Made by a program: the position numbers and the translations under genes
Shown: one piece after another, positions 7,700 to 14,503 of the stretch
Layout of the letters: every line of letters starts with the position of its first letter
How positions within the stretch are numbered: position 1 is the first letter of the stretch
Source of the DNA: a virus
Virus record (IMG/VR): IMGVR_UViG_3300032282_006311
Span: 1 to 24,629 of that record
Length of the DNA stretch: 24,629 nucleotides
Reading direction: 5' to 3' (one strand)
The notes under the pieces: generated by a model
What the model was told of the DNA's origin: nothing
Seen by the model: the letters and a program-made list of their open reading frames with translations, nothing else
Databases searched by the model: none

Positions 7700-8127
7700 T
7701 ACCTATTGAATTACTATCAATGCTAGGTGGCAGCGTAACTGGATTCGTATTCAGATATCTAGCAGAAAAAAGAGAAAATGATAAGCAGATGTTTGAGCGA
7801 TTGATAACGCTCAATGAGCAAAAAGAAAAAACAATAGAGTCTGCTGTTAAAAGAGTCCCAATAGATGTCGGAAAAGGCGTTAGGCAATTAATAGTTATAG
7901 CTGTTTTATTTGCTACGCTAGCTGCCCCATTCATACTGCCATTTTTCGGAATACCGACATTTGTTGAAATAGAAGCTTCGACTCCAGACATGTCTATTAT
8001 ACCATCTGTAACAAAAACATTTTTTGTAGAATTAAATGGTTATTTATACGCAGAGGAACATAGACAAGTGCTGCTTAGCATAGTTGGGTTTTACTTTGGG
8101 AGCGCTGCAGCGTCTAATAAATCATGA
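7696..8127 (+). CDS. Holin-like membrane protein
   Basis: 143 residues. A short hydrophobic N-terminus (LLSMLGGSVTGFVF, 6-19) is followed by a charged helix (AEKRENDKQMFERLITLNEQ). A clear membrane segment follows at about 64-86 (RQLIVIAVLFATLAAPFILP), and a second hydrophobic stretch at 124-141 (VLLSIVGFYFGSAAASN). Small size, two to three membrane segments and a position before a short lipoprotein fit the three-segment holin families of phages. No endolysin is in the window, so the lysis assignment is inference. It is ATGA-coupled on both sides. Confidence 0.5.
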   Translation: MIPIELLSMLGGSVTGFVFRYLAEKRENDKQMFERLITLNEQKEKTIESAVKRVPIDVGKGVRQLIVIAVLFATLAAPFILPFFGIPTFVEIEASTPDMSIIPSVTKTFFVELNGYLYAEEHRQVLLSIVGFYFGSAAASNKS

Positions 8128-8342
8128 AGTCTATTATAATATTGGTATCTTTAATTATTGGCGGATGCTCTATAACACCTCAGATTATATCGCCAAAAAA
8201 ACAAGAAATGCAACAGCCAACACCAAGGGTTGTTGTTAAGGAAGGCGGATGGGGTTGGATTTTATGGTATATTCCAATAGCGTCAATAGCCATAATGTGG
8301 GGATATAAAGAGATAATAAAGAAGAAAGACAAGAAAGATTAA
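8124..8342 (+). CDS. Short lipoprotein with C-terminal membrane segment (spanin-like candidate)
   Basis: 72 residues. The N-terminal signal MKSIIILVSLIIGGCS has an acceptable lipobox (I-G-G-C, Cys15). A Pro/Gln/Lys linker of about 28 residues follows, then a hydrophobic segment WGWILWYIPIASIAIMWGY and a basic tail (KEIIKKKDKKD). Lipobox plus C-terminal transmembrane segment is the architecture of unimolecular spanins, which link outer and inner membrane at lysis. The linker here is far shorter than in known examples, so it could instead be a small inner-membrane protein. It is translationally coupled to the holin-like gene, and its stop overlaps the convergent glycosyltransferase stop. Confidence 0.55.
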   Translation: MKSIIILVSLIIGGCSITPQIISPKKQEMQQPTPRVVVKEGGWGWILWYIPIASIAIMWGYKEIIKKKDKKD

Positions 8343-9388
8343 AAGTCTAAAAGTCTAAACCAATCTCTCAAGGCCTGTCTGTTATGTTCATTTAGCAAAG
8401 ATGTATTTTCACTTGTTATCTTATGTGAATGAACTGTCCTTCCATCTGACTCTTGATTAAAAAACGCATCATTCATTGCTTCTAGTATCTTTTTATCGTT
8501 ATGCACATCTGATCGGCAATACTCTGTCACGAATTTAATTTCATTTGAAACAACTATTGGAACTTCGCAGTATACAAAATCTGCAGCAGTTATATTGAAT
8601 GTTTCGCTGAATGATATCTGCATTCCAAAGTTCATAGCCCTAACCAGTTGTAAAAAATCCTGGTGTTCATACCATGGATGTTCTATCAATTTATGATTTG
8701 TGTTAGAAAAAATTTCCCTTAGATTTTTCAGTATTGGAGTTGCGACAGATTGTTCATGTTCAGAAACATTAACATGAAAATTCAAACTCTTATCTAATGA
8801 ATCTGCAAAAAGTATGCTAAGGATTGACTGCTGAACAGTGTTTTTAAGCGGCCTTAAAGCTCCAAAACAACCAATATTCATAGTGTTATGTTCTGTATAA
8901 TCAAACGATAAACTTGACTCTTTTTCGTCTGGCATGTATATGTTTGGACTGTAGGAAACATACTTATATAATGGTCTTAGATATTGAAATAGCTTTTGAT
9001 TATTGCAACTAAGAGATACTTTTATCTTGTCCTTCCTTAGCTGCATATACTCATTCATCCATTCAAAAGCCATACCTTCATTCGATAAAAATGGAATCAT
9101 TGAGTGGAGTCTAATAACCCATTCAACATTTGGATGAAGTTGAGCTAGGACTCGTATTTTAGAAGGAACAACCCATAACGCTTCTATGAAGCAAATTGTT
9201 GGCTTAAACTCAGCTACCTCGGCGTCTATATAGTTATTATCTATTACCTGTACAACTTTGGCTGGTATATTATGTTTAGATAACGCCCTTACGACAAAGT
9301 CGCACGAGTTATATAAACCGTAGCTCTTTGTTGGAGAACCATAGTTATATCTTTCCTTTACTATGAAAAGTAGGCGTTCGGTTGGCAT
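8339..9388 (-). CDS. Glycosyltransferase-like protein (GT-B fold)
   Basis: 349 residues. The N-terminal part has LFIVKERYNYGSPTKSYGLY and IEALWVVPSKIRVLAQLHPN. The C-terminal part begins MNIGCFGALRPLKNTVQQ, the usual strand-loop of the donor domain, and contains SETFNITAADFVYCEVPIVV. That segment aligns with the EX7E loop, with Asp as the second acid. It differs from the other glycosyltransferases here, so it is probably a separate family member. It is preceded by the GTG-TATTTA element 5 bases before the ATG, has no visible Shine-Dalgarno, and converges tail-to-tail with the plus-strand island with a 4-base overlap. No terminator hairpin is seen at the junction. Confidence 0.7.
   Translation of the reverse strand: MPTERLLFIVKERYNYGSPTKSYGLYNSCDFVVRALSKHNIPAKVVQVIDNNYIDAEVAEFKPTICFIEALWVVPSKIRVLAQLHPNVEWVIRLHSMIPFLSNEGMAFEWMNEYMQLRKDKIKVSLSCNNQKLFQYLRPLYKYVSYSPNIYMPDEKESSLSFDYTEHNTMNIGCFGALRPLKNTVQQSILSILFADSLDKSLNFHVNVSEHEQSVATPILKNLREIFSNTNHKLIEHPWYEHQDFLQLVRAMNFGMQISFSETFNITAADFVYCEVPIVVSNEIKFVTEYCRSDVHNDKKILEAMNDAFFNQESDGRTVHSHKITSENTSLLNEHNRQALRDWFRLLDF
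8341..8356. repeat. Tandem 8-base repeat at the convergent gene junction
   Basis: AAAAGTCT occurs twice head to tail, directly after the stop of the plus-strand lipoprotein and inside the last codons of the minus-strand glycosyltransferase (RLLDF-stop). It is probably incidental, but it lies exactly where two transcription units meet and no hairpin terminator is present. Confidence 0.5.
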
Positions 9389-9393
9389 GTATC

Positions 9394-9402
9394 TAAATAC
9401 AC
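9394..9402 (-). promoter_or_regulatory. GTG-TATTTA promoter-like element before the glycosyltransferase
   Basis: On the minus strand GTGTATTTA is followed by 5 bases (GATAC) and the ATG at 9388. If TATTTA is a -10 box, transcription would begin at or next to the start codon. No Shine-Dalgarno and no clear -35 box are present in the 27-base gap. The same element and spacing precede the genes starting at 6755 and 21702. Confidence 0.45.
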
Positions 9403-9415
9403 GTAAAACAAGTTA

Positions 9416-10423
9416 TTAGGTTGGTAGTTTTTTCCTTAAAGCGGCTCTAAGAGCCTTTATTCTATCACTAGCCATAACTGCCTCAGTACCTGTACCAACG
9501 CATCCGGCGGCAGAAGCCTGATCTTCCATTAGCTGCCTAGCTTCATCTTCACCGATATTGATTCCTATCCTAGCTAATAAAGCTATGATAGCGGTCATAG
9601 CGACTGGCAACCCGGAGCATCCAACGAATGTTCCTCCGCAGGCCGCTAAAGCAGCAGCTATTATTGCCGCTATGGCGGCTAGTACAACTATCGCGTACCC
9701 CACATTCTGTATCTGGTCTCTGTACTTCTCCCACAAGTTTTGCTCTATTTTATCCTTGTTCGGCTTGCATGTCTCTGAATCAGGAGAAGATCCGCCGCTT
9801 GGAATTAAAACGGGTCTAGAGTCAGGATTGGCTCCGTTAAGAATCCAATCTAAAATCTTCTTAATAAGCTCTAAAATTTGCTCGTCAGAAAGACCTAGAG
9901 ATTTAAAATATACTTTCAAATATGATTCTAATAGAGCTAATATTGCGGATCTAGCCCAGTCGCAACCAGATAAAACACTAAGAATAGTGCTTATTTCTCC
10001 TATAGCGTCGATTAATCCAGGAATTGCATCTGGATGACCGTTAGACCAATTGTGTAAGACATCAGTTAATCTTTTTATCGCAATACAGCATGGGGCTGTT
10101 GATCCTTTTGGGCATCTTCCCTTGAGCATAAGTAGAAGATCTGCTATTTTTTTTGAAGTCCATCCGTTATTCTTTAGCCATCTTATAAAAACCCAAAATA
10201 GAGCTACCCCTCCTAGGGTGTTTATAACCTCCTGGAAATTTAGCTGCCACCATTTTCTACCGTCTTCGGTGTTTGGATCTAGTCCTTGCTCTATAACTCG
10301 AACTAACTCGTCAGCCCATGGATCATTAGGCGGAGTTTGAATTTGATCATTTACATAAGGGCCTTCTTGAAAGGCTAAAAGCTTATTTAAGTCCTCTAAC
10401 TTTTTTCTGATGTCTCTATTCAT
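9416..10423 (-). CDS. Ala-rich membrane-segment protein, unknown function
   Basis: 335 residues, no family recognised. The N-terminal third is soluble and charged with NTLGGVALFWVFIRWLKNNG as a hydrophobic stretch (about 69-88). The middle has a Cys pair (STAPCCIAIKRL) and helices. The C-terminal third holds a very Ala/Ile-rich segment (YAIVVLAAIAAIIAAALAA) followed by a second hydrophobic stretch (GLPVAMTAIIALLARIGI). It ends in a basic tail (KALRAALRKKLPT). This mix of soluble helices and small-residue-rich membrane segments is seen in internal virion or ejection proteins, but that is a guess. It is preceded by GTG-TATTTA with a 7-base spacer and no Shine-Dalgarno. Confidence 0.75.
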   Translation of the reverse strand: MNRDIRKKLEDLNKLLAFQEGPYVNDQIQTPPNDPWADELVRVIEQGLDPNTEDGRKWWQLNFQEVINTLGGVALFWVFIRWLKNNGWTSKKIADLLLMLKGRCPKGSTAPCCIAIKRLTDVLHNWSNGHPDAIPGLIDAIGEISTILSVLSGCDWARSAILALLESYLKVYFKSLGLSDEQILELIKKILDWILNGANPDSRPVLIPSGGSSPDSETCKPNKDKIEQNLWEKYRDQIQNVGYAIVVLAAIAAIIAAALAACGGTFVGCSGLPVAMTAIIALLARIGINIGEDEARQLMEDQASAAGCVGTGTEAVMASDRIKALRAALRKKLPT

Positions 10424-10604
10424 GACTATTTAAATACACATCTTGACTCATTGTTAAATAATATCTATCTTTTAGTCTTAACATGGTATCTATTATGATA
10501 TTTATGTCATTTATATTTGAGACAATGATTTTTTCGTCTTGTTGATTCATTAGAACTGAATCACAGGCTTCTGTGATTGTAATAGTAGCACCTTTAATCG
10601 CCAT
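10416..10604 (-). CDS. Small protein following the DnaE N-terminal half, unknown function
   Basis: 62 residues from ATG 10604, which has GGAG 9 bases upstream; the longer frame from TTG 10619 has no such site. Sequence MAIKGATITITEACDSVLMN, then a beta/alpha pattern and a C-terminal RLKDRYYLTMSQDVYLNSHE. It overlaps the dnaE N-half stop by 11 bases, so it is probably coupled to it. It contains no intein motif and does not extend the polymerase. A perfect 8-bp inverted repeat lies inside its 5' end. Function unknown. Confidence 0.6.
   Translation of the reverse strand: MAIKGATITITEACDSVLMNQQDEKIIVSNINDINIIIDTMLRLKDRYYLTMSQDVYLNSHE
10431..10439 (-). promoter_or_regulatory. GTG-TATTTA promoter-like element before the Ala-rich membrane protein
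   Basis: The minus strand reads GTGTATTTA, then AATAGTC (7 bases), then ATG 10423. It sits inside the last codons of the 62-residue gene. No Shine-Dalgarno is visible for the downstream gene. It is the same nonamer as at 9394-9402. Confidence 0.42.
10559..10578. other. Perfect inverted repeat, 8-bp stem with 4-base loop
   Basis: AATCACAG-GCTT-CTGTGATT forms a perfect stem-loop 16-35 bases past the stop codon of the DnaE N-terminal half (minus strand), inside the next small gene. There is no T-run on the 3' side, so it is not a typical intrinsic terminator. It could stabilise an mRNA end, bind a dimeric protein, or be chance within codons. Confidence 0.45.
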
Positions 10605-12459
10605 GGGATAAAACTCCAAATCTTATCTCATTCATTTTAAAATTAAGCATTCTTTCTATCTGAAAGATCTTTTCTAGAGCAGAAACTCCAAGGATATCAA
10701 ACTTTACCCCGCCTAGAGTTTCTATATCAGAACCCTCTACATCTATCACCATTTGTCCTAGCTTTGGTGAGTAAGTCATAGGAAAGTGATTGGATAATAA
10801 TTTATCGCTAATAATTATACCGGCCGCGTGAACGCTTTCGTTTTTAGGTAGCTTTTCGATTCTAATGGCAAAATCAAACGCTTCTTTGTATTGCTCGTAG
10901 TATTTCGCAACATCTTTTATATTATCAATGTTCCATCTTATAATACCGTAGGATGGATCTTCTTCTTGTATCTCGCTGAGTTCATCAGAGATCTTGGCTT
11001 CTTCAACAAAAAGTTTTGTAATTTCATTTGCTACATCAAAGTAATTTGCTACAGGTTTTAGTATTCTAAAAGCCTCTTTTATAGCACCCTTACCTTTAAA
11101 TCTAGAGTGTGTAATGATGTGAGCAACAGAATCAAAGCCATATTTTTCTCTAATATATTGTATAACTTCTGCTCTAACAGATGGTGGTAAATCCATGTCT
11201 ATATCAGGAAGAGATGCGTTAGTTGCTGTATTTCGACCTTCATTATAAAATCTTTCAAACGGCAATTCTCTTTCACTAGAATATGCTAGCGTTGGATCTG
11301 GTAAAATAGGATCAATTGATGAAACGCCTATTAGGTATGAAATGATAGATCCAGACGATGAACCTCTACTATCGGCTGGATATCCAAAAGACCTGATAAA
11401 ATCTACGATGTCCTTTACGATAAGAAAATATCCAGAGATTTTTGCTTGCTTAAACACTTCAAGCTCATGCTTTATTCTATTTAAGTACACCGCTCTTAAA
11501 TCTTTACTTGATTCTATCTTTGGCAGAATTTTTTCTGAGAATCCCTTTCTGCATATATTCTTTAGATATTCATCTTGATCTGAGATGATATGATCTTTTA
11601 TTTTAAATTGAGGCAGCATTGGTCTTTCCTCAATTGAAAACGATTCAACCATATCTGATATTGAATTTGTTAACTCTCCATCAGGTATCTCCTTCATCAA
11701 GTGACAAAAACTAAATCTATCGTCAAATATTCTTTTGTCATTTATATCAGACTCGATTCGTTCTGAATCGTTTATAATTAACTTATGAATATCTAGATCC
11801 TTTTGGGTTAGATAGTGTATATTATTAGCTGGAATTGCATTTGGAAAATTTCTCTTTATTTCTGATCCAAGAACTTTCAGGCATGGAAGTTTTGAATAAT
11901 CAAAATACAGAAATACCTCAGAAAATACTTTTTCATATTTTCCAATAACATCTAATATGCACTTCTTAAAATCCTTTTTGAGAAGCTCTTTGCACTCATC
12001 TTCACTATCTGAGTTATAAGCCATGTTAGGATTTACATATGCTGAATCAAAAATCTCGCTTTTGAGATCCCCTATTAGGCAGATAATACCGGACGAGTAT
12101 TGGTGTAGTTCGTTTAGATATGACTTTGGATTACCGTCGTTAGCAACACGCTCTTTTGAACGGGCGTTAGATACTATCGTTAGGATATTCTTATATCCAT
12201 TTTTATTTTTCGCTAGAAGCGTTATTCTACCAATAAATGAGTCATTATGCCACACGTCAAGCTCAACACCAAATATAGGCTTTATTCCTTTTGACTTACA
12301 CGCCTTATAGAAAGGAACAAGTCCCTTTATGTTGTTATGATCTGTAATAGCGCATGAAGATCCTCCATGCTCCTTTACAAAAGCGACGTATTCTCCGATG
12401 TCAAGAGTGCTGTCTAGTAGTGACCAACATGTGTGAACGTGTAGCGGTGTGTAATTCAT
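10594..12459 (-). CDS. dnaE: DNA polymerase III alpha subunit (DnaE), N-terminal half: PHP, palm and thumb
   Basis: 621 residues from ATG 12459. The frame opens at TTG 12471, but the ATG gives the expected MNYTPLHVH start. The PHP domain keeps H7, H9, D16, H41 (ITDHNNIKG) and E66 (GVELDV); the late D-x-H appears as N-x-H (NNIHYL), so metal binding is uncertain. The palm follows: PADSRGSSSGSIISYL, LPDIDMDLPP with D421 and D423, and KFDILG with D588, the three catalytic aspartates of the family. The gene ends 33 residues after the last aspartate (D588), in the linker between palm and fingers. The fingers, OB and C-terminal parts are in the separate gene at 3974-5494. The start lies one base after the upstream nuclease stop. 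Confidence 0.93.
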   Translation of the reverse strand: MNYTPLHVHTCWSLLDSTLDIGEYVAFVKEHGGSSCAITDHNNIKGLVPFYKACKSKGIKPIFGVELDVWHNDSFIGRITLLAKNKNGYKNILTIVSNARSKERVANDGNPKSYLNELHQYSSGIICLIGDLKSEIFDSAYVNPNMAYNSDSEDECKELLKKDFKKCILDVIGKYEKVFSEVFLYFDYSKLPCLKVLGSEIKRNFPNAIPANNIHYLTQKDLDIHKLIINDSERIESDINDKRIFDDRFSFCHLMKEIPDGELTNSISDMVESFSIEERPMLPQFKIKDHIISDQDEYLKNICRKGFSEKILPKIESSKDLRAVYLNRIKHELEVFKQAKISGYFLIVKDIVDFIRSFGYPADSRGSSSGSIISYLIGVSSIDPILPDPTLAYSSERELPFERFYNEGRNTATNASLPDIDMDLPPSVRAEVIQYIREKYGFDSVAHIITHSRFKGKGAIKEAFRILKPVANYFDVANEITKLFVEEAKISDELSEIQEEDPSYGIIRWNIDNIKDVAKYYEQYKEAFDFAIRIEKLPKNESVHAAGIIISDKLLSNHFPMTYSPKLGQMVIDVEGSDIETLGGVKFDILGVSALEKIFQIERMLNFKMNEIRFGVLSHGD

Positions 12460-12460
12460 A

Positions 12461-13447
12461 TTATTCTTCAAACGTGTTTCTTCTATTGCTGGTAAGCTTC
12501 ATTTTTTCTTCGGAACGAGATTGCTTGATCTTACTTATTTGTTGAATGGTGTTGTCTATGCCGTTTCCAACCATGTAAGAATGCACTGTATCGCATATGC
12601 TGCAGCCAGCTGCGGTCATTGTTTTTCCAAAGTGGCATACGCTTTTGCATTTCCATTTTTCTCCAGCCTTGCTCTCCTTGATTCTAGTCGGAAGCTGGTT
12701 CCACTTGATCGCATTAAAGGTATTCTTTATGATATCTATGGTTTGTTGCCGTTGTTCGTTATCGAAGGCTACTGTAAAAGGGCCTCCGTCATTTATGAAA
12801 TGAATGGTCAATAACCTGTGTTTATATTGCGGAAAAAGCATAGAACAAGCAAAATCATACATTCTTAACTGTATATCTTTTGATTGAAGATAGTCGTATT
12901 CTTTCACTTCTCCGCTATTCCAGCATTTTCTAGACCCGGTTTTCCAATCAACTATTTCTATAGTATCCTTGTCAATTTCAGTTATAAGATCTATTGTTCC
13001 GCGAATTTCATAATTGCCTTTTTCAACAGATCCATTGACTATGTCATAGTATTCATATTTAAACCCTTCTGAAACTAAAGGTATCTTGAATTGCTTTTCA
13101 GTGAACAAAACCTTAAGTTTTCTAGGATCGTACTGAGTACCAAGTACCTTTTCAATGCTCTGCAAGCAGAATTTCTTGTCAGCTGGCTTCATGGCAATTG
13201 TTGGATTTTCATTGGTATATCTGTTCCAGCAAATATCTAGCAATTTGACATGGTCAGTGATTATGCCAAAGTCTCTTCCTGTCTTGCTTCCCTTTGCCAT
13301 AAGCTCCAACACATGGTGAACTATTGTTCCTAAAAGAGCTTTTTTCCCGCTTTTAGATGGTATCTCTAGTATTTGTTCCATGAAAAACTGGAACTCACAC
13401 CCTTTATACGAGTTTATTGAAGAGGCTCTTAGGAATTTGATATTCAT
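12461..13447 (-). CDS. PD-(D/E)XK exonuclease, Cas4/RecB-like with probable iron-sulfur cysteines
   Basis: 328 residues. Motifs in order: C17 near the N-terminus (SYKGCEFQF), LGTIVHHVLELM (H44, E48), RGTIDLI (D153), IEIVDWKTG (D167, K169) and DIQLRMYDFA (Q193, Y197). A C-terminal cysteine set follows (C267, C271, C282, C285). This order, with one early and several late cysteines around the nuclease core, is that of Cas4, AddB and phage RecB-like nucleases holding a 4Fe-4S cluster. It probably resects DNA ends for recombination. It sits between the unknown gene at 13404-13868 (44-base overlap) and the DnaE N-terminal half. No cas genes or repeats are near, so a phage recombination role is preferred over CRISPR adaptation. 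Confidence 0.85.
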   Translation of the reverse strand: MNIKFLRASSINSYKGCEFQFFMEQILEIPSKSGKKALLGTIVHHVLELMAKGSKTGRDFGIITDHVKLLDICWNRYTNENPTIAMKPADKKFCLQSIEKVLGTQYDPRKLKVLFTEKQFKIPLVSEGFKYEYYDIVNGSVEKGNYEIRGTIDLITEIDKDTIEIVDWKTGSRKCWNSGEVKEYDYLQSKDIQLRMYDFACSMLFPQYKHRLLTIHFINDGGPFTVAFDNEQRQQTIDIIKNTFNAIKWNQLPTRIKESKAGEKWKCKSVCHFGKTMTAAGCSICDTVHSYMVGNGIDNTIQQISKIKQSRSEEKMKLTSNRRNTFEE

Positions 13448-13868
13448 TTTTTGCTACCAAGGTTATCTTTTCAACGCCATTATTTATGGTTATATTTATG
13501 ATTATATCTGAAGATGTCGATGCATAAGCATCCATGTCTTTTAATTTTTTTGGATTGAATCCGCCCTTGTGGAGCAGCTTTGTCTTTTTAGATTTTTTTA
13601 CTATATCAGCAAACTTGCTCTTAATTGGAATCGGCCATGAGTTATCATTATCCTCATAAGGTATAATGACTTCTTGTAAAATGTTCATATTAGCGCATAT
13701 CTGGCAAAAGTCCATAGATATTCCATTTTTGTATTTACCTAGACAGCGCGAATCTGCAGGAAGGCTTTTTAGAATAAGCTCTATGCGATTTCTAATACGA
13801 GATCTTACTATACTGTCTTCGTCGTATATATTTGAATTTAATAACTCTTGCCCAAGAGCGATTATCAT
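13404..13868 (-). CDS. Unrecognised protein in the replication operon
   Basis: 154 residues. The N-terminal half is helical and charged (SIVRSRIRNRIELILKSLPA) with a small Cys cluster further on (MDFCQICANMN). The C-terminal half is Lys-rich then beta-rich (SDIIINITINNGVEKITLVA). No family is recognised. It overlaps the dNMP kinase stop (4 bases) and the downstream nuclease by 44 bases; the overlap is long but both frames are otherwise well formed. Position suggests a replication or recombination accessory. Confidence 0.6.
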   Translation of the reverse strand: MIIALGQELLNSNIYDEDSIVRSRIRNRIELILKSLPADSRCLGKYKNGISMDFCQICANMNILQEVIIPYEDNDNSWPIPIKSKFADIVKKSKKTKLLHKGGFNPKKLKDMDAYASTSSDIIINITINNGVEKITLVAKNEYQIPKSLFNKLV

Positions 13869-14503
13869 ATATGCAATTCTATTATCTTTTTAAGCTCAGA
13901 GTTTTTTTCCTCCATACTCATATTAGCGTTATCTAATAAGTGGAGTTTTGCTATAGATTTGAAATCATATGCATCTAAAGCTGTTTCGCTTTCATGTGAA
14001 TTATTCAAAACATTTCTAGTCAGCCTGATGACTATTGGGTCATGCTTAATGAAGAAATCTAATTCATTTGGAAATCTTGCATCTGATATGATTGCGCATC
14101 CAATTTGGTCTTTGATTATCTGGTTTAAAATAGACCTAGACCAACAGTCTTGATCAATTTTTCTAAATATATCAGTCCCCAAAACCTGCATCAACTCTCT
14201 AGCCGTCATGTAGTCATCTATGGTTTTTGGATACTTATCTAGCATTAGCTTTGCTAGTTTACCTCTGCATAAAGGTAAATTTTTCCATTTTATTAATGTG
14301 TTTGTATCTTTTTCAGCATTAGATCCCCAACATTGATCTTCTGACAGACCAAACATTTCTGAGCAAATTCTCTTCAATGGCTCTGCAAGTGGATATAGCT
14401 TAGACTTTATGCCCTTAGATTCCATCAGTTTTTTAATAAAAATCGCGGATGTATCTTTACCGCTTTGGGCTTTACCAGTTAATATTATTATTTTGGGTGT
14501 CAT
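13865..14503 (-). CDS. Deoxynucleoside monophosphate kinase
   Basis: 212 residues, similar in size to the T4 gp1-type enzyme. The P-loop is GKAQSGKDT (10-18), with the GKD form typical of phage dNMP kinases. Later motifs are LKRICSEMFGL, RELMQVLGTDIFR and the IISDARFPNELDF segment, followed by VIRLTRN, the usual lid and substrate strands. It phosphorylates dNMPs to dNDPs for dNTP supply, complementing the ribonucleotide reductase and dUTPase also in the window. It has a good Shine-Dalgarno (AAGG) 5 bases before the ATG and overlaps the primase end by 32 bases. Confidence 0.9.
   Translation of the reverse strand: MTPKIIILTGKAQSGKDTSAIFIKKLMESKGIKSKLYPLAEPLKRICSEMFGLSEDQCWGSNAEKDTNTLIKWKNLPLCRGKLAKLMLDKYPKTIDDYMTARELMQVLGTDIFRKIDQDCWSRSILNQIIKDQIGCAIISDARFPNELDFFIKHDPIVIRLTRNVLNNSHESETALDAYDFKSIAKLHLLDNANMSMEEKNSELKKIIELHI

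Noticed and set aside
8339-8356. Bidirectional terminator between the convergent genes
   Set aside because: The junction has only an 8-base tandem repeat and a 4-base gene overlap; no hairpin is visible.
9389-10440. T4-type late promoters (TATAAATA)
   Set aside because: The minus-strand elements read GTGTATTTA(A/G)ATA, not TATAAATA, and the common part across four genes is GTG-TAT, so a separate motif is a better description.
10559-10578. Intrinsic terminator after the DnaE N-half
   Set aside because: The stem is perfect but AT-containing, only 8 bp, has no T-run following, and lies inside a coupled reading frame.
3974-12459. Split intein joining the two DnaE halves, as in cyanobacteria
   Set aside because: Neither the end of the N-half (…MNEIRFGVLSHGD) nor the start of the C-half (MKFDTNNLSL) has intein motifs, and the junction lies at the palm-fingers linker rather than the cyanobacterial site.
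12461-13447. CRISPR-associated Cas4
   Set aside because: No repeats, cas1 or cas2 are present; the replication-operon context favours a phage recombination nuclease.
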